The notes under the pieces: generated by a model
The model's input: the letters and a program-made list of their open reading frames with translations, nothing else
Told to the model about the DNA's origin: nothing
Databases searched by the model: none
Assembly: GCA_963402885.1 (NCBI GenBank)
Contig: OY727100.1
Span: forward strand, 8,481,501 to 8,545,500
Length of the DNA stretch: 64,000 nucleotides
Direction: 5' to 3'
From: Antedon bifida
Lineage: Eukaryota > Echinodermata > Crinoidea > Comatulida > Antedonidae
Translations under genes and position numbers: made by a program
Shown: one piece after another, positions 37,415 to 49,400 of the stretch
Layout: the number at the start of each line of letters is the position of its first letter
How positions within the stretch are numbered: position 1 is the stretch's first letter

Positions 37415-40400
37415 CGACCGACATAGTGAACTATAGAGTCGCGTCCACGCGACTAAAAAAGTGTTGATTTTGTTATGAATGTATTTTGATAAAATCTTAA
37501 AGTATTTGTGTGTTTTGTGTTGAAGAGTGAGTTCGATGGGATATCTAGTTCGATTTCCTCCTCCTAAGTAATGCCAACAAGATCACCAACCCATTTTAAC
37601 TGGTTTTCCTTCTGTTCTAGAGCCTGATCCGGGAAAAGAGCACTATTTAAATACATTTTTCTTTTCTTTACATTCACATTAATTACATTCTTTTATTCAA
37701 TGTTATTGGGTCTTCTACATCAAGCCAAGCTGGTCATTTGTGTGTTAGATGGCAATGTATCAGACGAGCATATAAATGAAAACCAGTCATGGGCAAAACA
37801 AATCTGCAAGATACCTTTCTAATATTATAGGTTATAATTACCATCAAATCTCACTCTGACATTTACAACTTTTAGCTAAATCAGAAATCTTCAATTAATA
37901 GAGGTTCAAAATGGCAATTGAAAACAATATTTGAAAATGTGAGTTTAGAAAAGAACTGAATGCATAACATAATTATCCTAGTGAACGCCAGGCTAGTGAT
38001 CTGGAGGTTGTTGTCCCACATTACTTAAGTATTAATGATGTATTCTTAGTAAAAGTGAAAATTACGTCAGAGTAGGGCCAACATATCTGACCAATATTTA
38101 TCCATCCTTGTAATGTAAATAGCTAATATTTTCTATGTCAATGGTGAATAACTTTACTTCCGGTCATTTTCTTACAAAATATTGCATTACAATAATATAA
38201 ATATGTATAGTCTGGGCAATTTGATACCATTTTAAAATTTCCATGACCAGCCGTTTTTTAGATACAGTGTGAGTCAAGGTCAAGGGTCACTAGTAAAAAA
38301 AAGGCATTTCCGGTTACATTTAGTCAAAATGGTCTATTACAACGAATATAAATATATTTATTCCGAGTATTTTGATTCCAATATCTTGTCAACAGACCAA
38401 AAGGTTATGAAGATATGACCAGAGACTACGGAATAACTTGTAAGCTATTCTCTATGTCAAAGGTCAATAACTTTGCTTCCGGACATTTTTTAACAAAATA
38501 TTGCATTACAATAAATATAAATATATAAGGTCTGAGCAATTTGAAACCATTTTTAAATTTCTATGACCAGCCATTTTTAAGATACAGTAGGAGTCAAGGT
38601 CAAGGGTCAATAGTACAGAAAAAAAGCATTTCCGGTTGCATTTAGTAAAAATGTTCTATTAAAACGAATATAAATATATATATTCCGAGTATTTTGATAT
38701 CAGTATCTTGTCAATAGAGATATGGTTATTTGGTCGCCATTTTGAATTTGGGGCTGTTACCATGGTTACGGGATCGTGAAAATTTGTTACCTAGCATTTT
38801 TGGTAACCTAGCACCATAATAAAGTAAAATCAAGTGAACTTTGGGCATTAAAATTCTACGGAACCCCTATTTTCATACATGAGGAACCTGACTAATCGTT
38901 AAATAGTGTCATAGTACGTCATGTGACCCAATTTCGTCAAATTAAATGATTAATTCATTGTTATTCATTTACTTAATTATTCAATTATCTTACCTATATT
39001 CTAAATATTATTGTTATAACATCAATTATGGTTATTGATATTTATGATGTTATTACATTGTGAATCGTTTAAAAATCATAGATGCTGTATTGTGTATACT
39101 ATTTCAGTTGATTGGTCCAATCATTGTTGATGTCACCCCACCCACCTTTACGGATACAATATACGTCAGTCTTGTTGGAGAATATCTATTAGCTGAATGG
39201 AACTCGAATAGTTTTATTGATGGTGAAGATGACGAACCTCTTACATACTATGTCGCTGTTGGTAAGCATTTTACTAAGGCATATCATATCTCGATATAAC
39301 CGTTTTAAAGATTCACATACGACAATAAATAATGAACAGAAGAATAAACAAGTTAAGCACATCTAAACCAGAATGATTCATAATGGTGATTGCATTTGAA
39401 AAGCTATTCTTAGTTAGGTTGCGTCATAAGCCTTTGACAGAACTGTATTTTTACTTTATAATAATAGGACATTCACAAGGAACATCTGAGCTTCTTCCAT
39501 TTGAACCAATCAATACAAATAGTCCATGTACTTTTGATGCTACAATGTTTTGTACTGCTATACCACTCTCAGACTTACATTGGGAACTTCATGTTAACCA
39601 TGTTTACTTTGTGTCGATCAAAGCAACCAACGTCGCCGGCCTTTCCACTATCGGTGTATCTGATCCATACTATCACAATAACGCTCTTCCAACACTTGGA
39701 GTTGTGTTTGATATCCAAGTTAGAAAGCCCGCATCAACTCTATTTGGGGTAACTATTCCAAGCATTTTTACGCATTTAAAGCGTTTAGTCTTTTTGACAA
39801 TTTGTATAAGCTCTAGCTGAATGCATGTGAAAAATAATGACGATTTAGAGCCTTACATTTCTTAATATTCATAGAGTTACGTTGACATTGACTGTCAGAG
39901 TGAGACGGATGCTTTAGCAGTCTATTGGTACGGGTTCCAAAATATACATGATGATGTCAGTTACCACGTAGCCGTCGGAACGTATCCAGGAGATAGTGAC
40001 GTCACTAAAGGACTAGTTAGCGTTTGTGATATAGATTATTTTGAAATATTGAATTTAAAACTTTTGAATTTTAATGTAAGTTTCGTTTTTTATAGTAAAT
40101 GTAACAATAAAAAAACTCACTTAAACCAAGTATGAAAAAATAATATAAATGGAAATGAATCCGGAGGAAGAATTACATGTTAAATGTATAATGAATGTCA
40201 AATATTTGATTTTTATCTTGATACCATAATTCTTTGCTATCATTAGAGGTATTACACGACTGTAATCGCCACCTCTTCTGCTGGAAGTGTCAACGTAAGT
40301 TCAGATGGTGTGAGTATTCTTCCTAAGGATGCATATATTTACGGAACAAAGGTTGCTGACGGACCACCATGTTCAGCTCTTGGTAAATAGTTACTTTTTA

Positions 40401-43400
40401 TAAATACAACTACAATTTCAAATTGTTGTCATTGGTAGCTTTTTCATACGTGTTGAAATTACTTTAAAGGTTCTTGTGTTGAAGATGTAGATTTCCAAAG
40501 TAGTACATCAAGTTACAGTTCACATTGGAAAATATCAAGCAACATGACGTCATTTATTACACACATAATTTGGACTATGGAAAAAGAGGTTGATGGTAAG
40601 ACATATATAACATAGCATAATTAAAATGTTACTATTAGACATTACATTCCTAAAAGTAAACCATTTGCCCATAATATTAGGTAATAATCTTATAAGGCAC
40701 AAAGTAGTTTACGATTTTAATAATAAAAAAAAAGAATATGTAGCATAATTGAAATCTAGAGAAAGTAATGCATACTTGACGAGAAGTAAATATTTATAAT
40801 AATTGATTGGGTATAGATAAAAATAAAATAATCATTTTATTTATAGTCAATAACCAAACATGGACAACTATCGATGGTCCAAAAAATCTCGGATTCGTTA
40901 GTCACATATTGATATCCGGTCTCAACCTTGAATACAGTGGACATTATAGATCAAAATTAGAATTTTGCAACTCCGATATGTGTTTTAATCCACTCTTTAC
41001 TGACGGATCGTCGGTTCTGTCTGTACCACCGACTGCAAGCAGTGTTTACGTGGAGCTCGTCTACAAGAGTAACACACACATTGGAGTCGCATTTGAGCCA
41101 TTTTATCAGGAGGCCTTCCAGCAATCTATAAACATTGATACTATGGATCATTATGAATGGTCATTAACGAATGGTGAAGAAGGAAATGGAATGATATTAC
41201 CTTGGCAAAATGTAGTTGATAATTATGGAGACGACAGCATGGTAATATTTTGTCTTTATAATTCTTTTTCTTTTAAGCATTTTACATTAGTTTATGTATA
41301 ATAGTGGTAAATCCTGTTAAATGGTTGTACACCGTCTGCCTTAACTTTGCTGTAATCATTTAAAAGTTATCCGTACATGGTAAATTTACGTGACTTTATT
41401 CATTTCTATGGTAGTCAATCGAGAAGTAATGTCTGAATTATCGTTTATTTTAATGTTCTCCATTGTAGTAACATATTAAATATTATTGAACTAATATTTA
41501 CATTTTTACAAAATATATAAAATTCTTCTGATATATTAAAAATAGTTACTTATTTTTAATTATCATAAATTAAATTGTCTTTTCCCTGGACAAACATGGT
41601 TAACCAGATCCCGGACAAATATGGTTTTTAACCAGATCCCTTCGCCACTTGGTTAAAGCCAGTTTAACGATTATAATTTAAATTATGATCATTACTTTTT
41701 TTAGGTTACCTTCCAAGCAGAATTGACGTTTAACACATCAGAATTTACGTGTATACGACTGCTTGTCAAAGGCTTTAATAAAGCAGCACTTTCTTCAACA
41801 ACTTCAACTGAACTATGGGATTGTGACAAAGCACCAGAAGCAGATCCTAATATAGTCATCGATGCTATCGGTACCTATTCAGTTGTCATTAATAAAGATA
41901 TTGAGTTGTATTTGGAATATGAAAATATAAAATTGTAATGAAATTTATAAATATATGTACAGTAATTCCAAGTTGATATAATATTTTACTTAAATATCGT
42001 TTAGCTCACGTTGAACTCAAGGAGAATGGGTTATGGGAGAAAGAAGACGTTGACTATAGTTTGCAGAAAACATCTTTACATGCTGTCTGGCCAAACCTTC
42101 GTTATTTCACTTATGAATGGGCTGTAATTGGTATATCACCGTTAGAATTCACGGCCGACTTTGATCTCAAAGATATAGCTAAACCATGTGCTCACCCCAA
42201 CACACTTAAATGTGGCGAAACAGGTAATGACGTGAATAAACTTTAATAAAGTATACAACAATCACTAAAACATATTATTTTAGAATACACTAAACTTTAT
42301 ATCATGAAATCAAAGAGGAACATTTTTTGTCCAGCTAGTTAATACACATTTTATTTTTAAATATATTTTATTTTTGATGTCCTTGTTTGTAGATGATGAG
42401 TATATTAATGTTGAGAAACTTAACCTTAAGCATGGTTCGAAATATTTCATCTGTATACATGCCGAGAAAACAACAAAATACCATGAAAAATGGACAGAAG
42501 TGTTACCAGAGTTGTCCTCATGTAGTGATGGCGTTGTGATTGATCATACACCTCCCACGCAAGGAGATGTTTGGTTAGGTTGGCAACAAGGTGATAGATA
42601 TCAGGTACAGAACGTTGTATTAGTTGTCGATAGATGGTTGAGAGAACATGAGACAGAAAAGTACTAACTGCCTTGATTAGAATGGACAAGAGAGCATAGC
42701 TAAAAGTTTTGTTAGATGTAGATGAACACATCACATAAGATCATTGAAACTTAAGTTTATCTTTACATTAAAACTACGAACTACGATGTTTTCTATTGAC
42801 ATTGATAATAAAACAATATTATTAACGTATACCTATATATAAAATGTTTAATAAATTAATTAATTCATCACATATCAAACTAATCTAATATCAAGAACAA
42901 GAACGTTACACTAAAATCAAACTCAAAATCAAAAAAACATTTCAATCTTCTATCAACTAAAGCCGAAGTTTAGTCGCTATCACGGGACCATCTATAGTCA
43001 CCACCAGGTAGGCTTACTTCATCAAGGCTTCTATGAATGGATGACGAGTTGGGAGCAGGAACGCTAGTATAGACCAAACACAGTACCGTTTTGATTACGA
43101 TCATGCGGGAAATTACCTCACGATGAGATATATATATATATATACTTATTATGTAAACCTTTATTTCTAATATTAGCATTCAATGTCTGACTTGAGTATT
43201 AGTTGGGACTCTTTTGTTGACGTGGAAGAGCATGGAACATCGCCTCACCATTCTGGAATAAAGTATTACGAATACTCTGTTGGTAAGCTATCATATTAAG
43301 AATCAATATGTCCGTAAATTATTAAAAATTATGTAGTTTTATCGTATTGACTCGTTATTGTATATTGAACTAAACAAGTCAGTGCATCTCCTGAATTATC

Positions 43401-46400
43401 TGGAAGAGAACCTAGCGCGTATGTAAGATTAGAGAAAGTATGTTTCTAAATACAGTCTTTGTGAACATGTTTACATGTGAACTTTTTAGGGACATATTCT
43501 GGAGGAATTGACGTCATTGATTTTGTAAACGTTGGAATCACGGAACATATCATTGTTCATAATATGAATCTTATTAACGGAAAGTCATATTACGCAACAA
43601 TCAAAGGTATTTCAAATATGTTTAATATAGTATGTTATACAGTTTTTTAAAGTTATATCTCTTCAGTATTGTTGTAATTTTCTAATTCTCATGACGTTGA
43701 CTGACAGAAGATTTTAAGCAATCAATGTGAGAAATTTAAATTGAATTTAGTAGCAACACGTTACTTCTTATCTTTTATTAATATAGCAACGGACTTTGTT
43801 GGGTTAACATCATCAGCAACATCTCAAGGGATTACAGTTGATAGTACACCACCTGTGTTGGGACGTAGTAGTATTGTTGTCGACGGTGATGTATTCTCTT
43901 CTACGTCTCGCGTAAAAGCAAGGTAAACTAAATAAAGAGATGCTCTTAATAATAAGTTCAATATTAGTTAATAGTATTATGTATTGCTATTCGTTGTTTT
44001 TATCTCCGTTCTAGTTGGGATAGTGTTTTTACTGACCATGAAAGTGGAATATCTTCTTACGAATGGAGTATTGGTTCACAGCCATTTTGGTCCGACATGT
44101 ACCCAAATACCATGACGTCATCTCAAAGTGCTATTACAAATGAAAATTACCATCTAAATTTACAAGAGGGGCATCACTATTACATCACTGTAAAGGTAAC
44201 ACAAATATGTACATCTGTGAGATAAAGTAATTTCTTCTATAAGACGCCAGTCTTCATTATTATTCGTTAAATTAAGGATCTAGGCTAGGCCTAAGCTACA
44301 CACATATCCTGGACTAAGCTCGTGTACTTCCACGGACGAGCGCTACTATAGATTACAAGATCAGATGATCACAAGGTCATTACGTCGTACGGTCATTGGC
44401 ACGTCAACATAAATCGAAACTTTAATATATCTGTCAACGAGTAACAGTCGACTAGACCTATGTGGACGTGGACTTCCATCACGTTCACTCAAATATAAAA
44501 GTACCTATTAACCATAGTCGACGTTTATACAGTACGTTTATTCCTTGGGTTCATCAATACAGTTATGTCTGTCTGTTTGTAAGTTACTGTATATTGACTA
44601 AATAACTTTGTTACAGGCTTACAATGAAGCTGGGTTATCTACAATGACGTGTAGTGGCGCAATAACTGTTGATACATCACCACCATCCGCTGGTTTTGTG
44701 TATGATGGACCATTAACAGATCCACCAGAAGATAAAGATACACAACAAGACACATCGACTATTTTTGCTAATTGGGGTGGATTTGTAGATCGTGGAACAC
44801 AAGTAATTGATTATAGTTGGAAAGTTGGTCTGTGTCCTGGATGCGATGATGTCATGGAAGAACAAAATGTTGGTTTAGCAACAAGTAAGTTTGTGCATTT
44901 TTAATGTCACTGAGTTGAACAGATTTATCGGTTTAGTGTTGTTTTACAAAACTTGAATATAAATGCCCACACATCTCAAAATTCAAAGAAACATCATTAT
45001 GCCTTTTACTAAACAAAATGTAATACGATATACCACAATGCATTTGTTTTTATAAAACGATGAATATATATATTTCTTCTCTCTCTCTCCACAAGTTTTT
45101 TTCTAACAATTATGTTTTCTATATGTACAAAAAAATAACACTGTTAATATAGTCCGGTGGCAGGAGGGGGGATATCACCACCCGAAAGGGGACAAATTGC
45201 CATCCAACTTTTCTAGACCAGAATTTTCCGTAGATTACGAATATGGAAGGTAATCGATCAGGATAGGAAGCGTTTTCGAGATATAAGGGGTCAAAGTTCA
45301 AAATTGACCAATATAAAAACATGCTATATCTCTGGAAATTCTGGACCTAGTGAGATAATTTTGGTGTCAAATTGTTCACAATGTATATGTTTATATTAGC
45401 AATTTTGACCTTTGACCTCTTTTTGCTATATCTAAGTAACGGCAGGTCGGAGAGAATTAAAAATAGGACCAAATTGTTTCCAAGATATACATTTATATTC
45501 AGTGTAACAGATGATATTGCTTGAAAATGACCGGAAGTGTGGTTATTAACCTTTGACATAATTGAATAAGGTTATAAAAACATAAATTAATAAATATTTG
45601 TCGTAAGGAGCCAATTTTGGTATCAAATTGTTCACAATATATATGTTTATACTTGCCATAATGCAACATTTTTTTCAAAAAGTGACTGAAACACTATTTT
45701 TCTGTAATTTTAACCTTTGACCTGTTTTTCTCATCTAAATAACGACATGGCATAGAGATTTCTAACGGCAAACTGTTTATAATAGATATTTTTATTCAAT
45801 CTAATAGATTATACTGCTTAAAAAATACAAGTGTGATTATTGCTTTGAAATCCTGTACATAAGAGCCTATCGAGGGGATTTAATTCAAAGAGGTGTGGAA
45901 GGGGAATACTACTACTATACAGTACAATATCTTTTAGAAACATTTGAGCAATTTCAATCAGGTATCCATGTATCTCCAATAAACGGAATGTACGGTTCAT
46001 AGAGAATTCAGAAGTTACCCTTGGTTCATTTTGGCAAATTCATATGGGTTCCTTTTAAAAGGATTGAGGGTGCACAGACAGACTTTTCCCATGGCTTAAT
46101 ATTGGAACCTACAGTTTTAGTTACCCGATATATTTCTAACACAGTAACTTATGTAGCCAAATGCATTGATCCGATACAGGGGCCAAATGTAGAACTGAAC
46201 ATACAGTAGAGAAGGGTCTAAATAGATGACCTGCTGTTGTTTCATTTTAGGCAAAATCCAAATCGGTTACTTAAGGATCGAGAGTGCACAGGCAGCTTTA
46301 TCCCATGTGCCTGTCTATATAAACCCACATTGTCACTCCTTATATTTCCATTATGGGGCTTAATGTCCATCCATGGAGGACCGGCCTTTGGGGGGTTAAT

Positions 46401-49400
46401 TTTGGCAAATCCATAAGTGTTCCTTAAGGATCGAGAGTGCACAGGCAGCTTTATTCCATGGGCCGCGCCTATCTATATGAACTCACAGTGTCACCCCTTA
46501 TATTTCCATTATGGGGCTTAATGTCCATCCATGGAGAACGACCGGCCCTTGGGTTAATTTGGGCAAATCTATAAAATGTTTCTTATGGATGATCGAGGGT
46601 GCACAGGGATATTTATTATATCTCTATGAACCCACATTTTCACCCCACATACAGTATTTCCAATATAGGGTCTCTTGTAGACCCACATAGAGAACCCCGA
46701 AAGGTCCATGAAGGATCGGCCCTTGGGTTCATTTGGGCAAATCCATAAATGTTATTTAAAGATTGAGGGTGAACATTTTAGTTTTATTCCAAAGTTCATC
46801 TATGAACTATTTACCCCATATTAATTTCTAATACAGGGCCTTATGTAGCACACCACATAGAGATCCCAAAAGGGTCCTTAGAGGGTTCATTCGGGCAAAT
46901 CCATATGGGTTATTTTAGAATCTTTTGTGTACAGGAAACTCTTTCCTGTATGGGCCAAACTATCTGTGGCTATATAAAAATTGTGATCTGTCTGTGTAGT
47001 GAGTTGTGGATTGAGTTTGGCCACCTGGATCTGCCTATGCCCTATCCTGTACGAATTGGTATTCTCTGGTTCTGATGAATAGTAGTTTGTTTTCCAAAAA
47101 CGAATATTGTAGCCCTAATAAATTCAACTGTATAGTGGCAAATCATTGAAGGTCAGCGTAACATTTTAACATCATAACATTTTAACCGTCATAATATTAA
47201 TAATTTTATTATTTATTTTACAGTATTATATTAATACATTTAAAATAATGCGCACTAGAAAAATATAAAAATACCATAACTTCACTGATCAAATAACGTG
47301 ATTACATTTATGAACATCGATCTCATAGTTTGAATAACTTTGCATTATTTAGTATATCACTTGTTCAAATGTTGACCTTTGACCTATGTCAACCTGTGTA
47401 ATGATAAATGTGCTCTTTTGATTGTGTATGATTGATAGATGTCTTAACAGAATGATAAAACATAACATTTTTCTTAAATGTTAGTTTTTATTTGGGTTTA
47501 TATGCAAATGGTGTGATTGGTCAATATTGAAATTTGACCTTTAATTGAAAAGTATTTGTTTTATAAGGCGACTGAATAGATACCTATAACCATACAAATG
47601 TATTAAAAGACCAAATTGAACTTCAATAAATTGGTTATAATACATATGTATATAATACATTGTTATAATTGGTCAATTTTGAACTTTGACCCCTTATCTC
47701 TTCCTATTCGCTTCCTATCCTGATCAAAGTCTGATTTGATTAAATACAGTATCAATTATAATTATATTAATCAAAATTATAATGAAATAACATAACTTTA
47801 CTAATCAAATAATTTGATTACTTGTAAAACCATCAATATCATAGTTTGGACAACTTTGCATTTATTTGTTAACTAATACGTGTATTAAAATGTTGACCTT
47901 TGACCTTATGTCAACTGATGAAATTGACCTTATGTCAACTGATGAAATGATGTATTCGCTCTTTTACATTGCGTATGATTGATTAACAGGCTGAGAAAAC
48001 ATCCAATTTTTATTAAATATAAGTTTTTATTTGGTTTTATAGGTACGTTCTATGATTGGTCAATATTGACATTTGACCCTTAATTACAAAGGATTTTTTT
48101 TCAAGGTGATTGAATAGACACTTATAATCATAAAAATGTAATAAAAGACCAAATTGTGCTTCAATAAATTTGTTATAATACATATAAATAATACATTGTT
48201 GTAATTGGTCAATTTTGAACTTTGACCCCTTATATCTCGAAAACGCTTCCTATCCTGATCGATTACCTTCCATATTCGTAATTTACGGAAAATTCTGGTC
48301 TAGAAAAGTTGGATGGCAATTTGTCCCCTTTCGGGTGGTGATTCCCCCTCCTGCCACCGGACTAATCGTTATGTATTGAACACACAACTATATAATATTA
48401 TTAACATTATTATTACATTTTTTGTATGATTCATGTGACTTACTTCTTTTATATTTGTTGTTTTCTGTGTTAGATGGAAGATTCGATTATTTAAATCTTG
48501 CTGCTGGTCATGTATACTATACAACCGTCACTGCATGTGATGCGGCAGACCTATGCACTGAAGTTATCTCAGACGGAATAGTTATCGACAACTCCCCACC
48601 AGTTGCAGGATTTGTTTTTGATGGCAGCTCTGGTTCTGACATCAACTTCCAGAATTCTAGGTAAGTGCATTATAAAAGTTACTTCATTGTGTTATTCGAA
48701 AAACTAAGTCTAATGATTATTTTCCATTTTAGCTCATGCATTTAACGTGTTAACTTATTTACTATAAATGAATCATTGTATGATGTAGCTCTTCAATCAA
48801 TGCTTATTTTATCATTGTTTATAGACGTGTCTTAGAGGCACATTGGTGGGGATTTAATGACCCACACTCTGGATTGTCTTATTTTGAATGGCGGGCTGGA
48901 ACAACACCAGGCGGAAATGACATCATGGACGTACAGGCGCATCATTTATCGGAGACTGTATTTACTACTCTCAATTTTGATCTGCCATTAAAGACGAAGA
49001 TTTTTGTGACAGTTAAAGCGTATAATAAGGTTGGTCTTTCGGCGGAAGGAACGTCTGATGGTTTCATAGTCGATATCACAGTGCCAACAATAATCAAGTC
49101 AATTGAAATATCAACAAGAGCAGGAGTTCTTGTCTCATCTACTCAGGTGAGTAAATTTTTTAGATAATTTTCTTTTTTCACAACGTTATTAGCTTCGACT
49201 AATAACAATTTTAGGTCTAAAATAAACACTTTATTTTATTAAGTAGATAATTGTATTTTATCAGGTTTTCAATTCGCTGTTACGCGTAAACTGGGAGTTT
49301 GCTGACAGTGAAAGTGGTATTAGGCGACAATACTTGTCAGTGTTTACACATAATGATGGTGACGTCGATGTTCCACTAACTCAGGTAATGATAGATAACA

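Larger units (their letters stand above)
35830..38090. other. Sequence inserted in the right arm; mostly unassigned
   Basis: It interrupts the inverted arm. Contents: two GACCGACA repeats (E, F), a CpG-containing stretch near 36950-37240 with gcgcg motifs, and a minus-strand open stretch about 36170-36480 (L-V-R-W-L-G-D-M-T-H-K-M-A and later L-S-L-L-D-C-L-N-G-N) that I do not recognise. The similar gcgcg-rich stretch at 22190-22440, also next to GACCGACA copies, suggests a larger shared unit. Confidence 0.45.
30412..38907. mobile_element. Long-inverted-arm DNA element with PIN/XPG-like plus CXC gene in its core
   Basis: The left arm 30412-31720 is repeated in inverse orientation at 34749-35830 and 38090-38907. 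The inner borders closely flank the minus-strand gene: ttattaataccaacatcaat (34799) is the complement of attgatgttggtattaataa (31648). The outer ends match as actatttaacgat (left) against atcgttaaatagt (right). The arms are made of ~150-bp diverged monomers rich in tgacctttgacct and gaatataaatatatatattc. The right arm is broken by 35830-38090, later insertions including GACCGACA repeats. Total 8.5 kb in a 9-kb intron. A DDE transposase is not seen. Confidence 0.7.
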
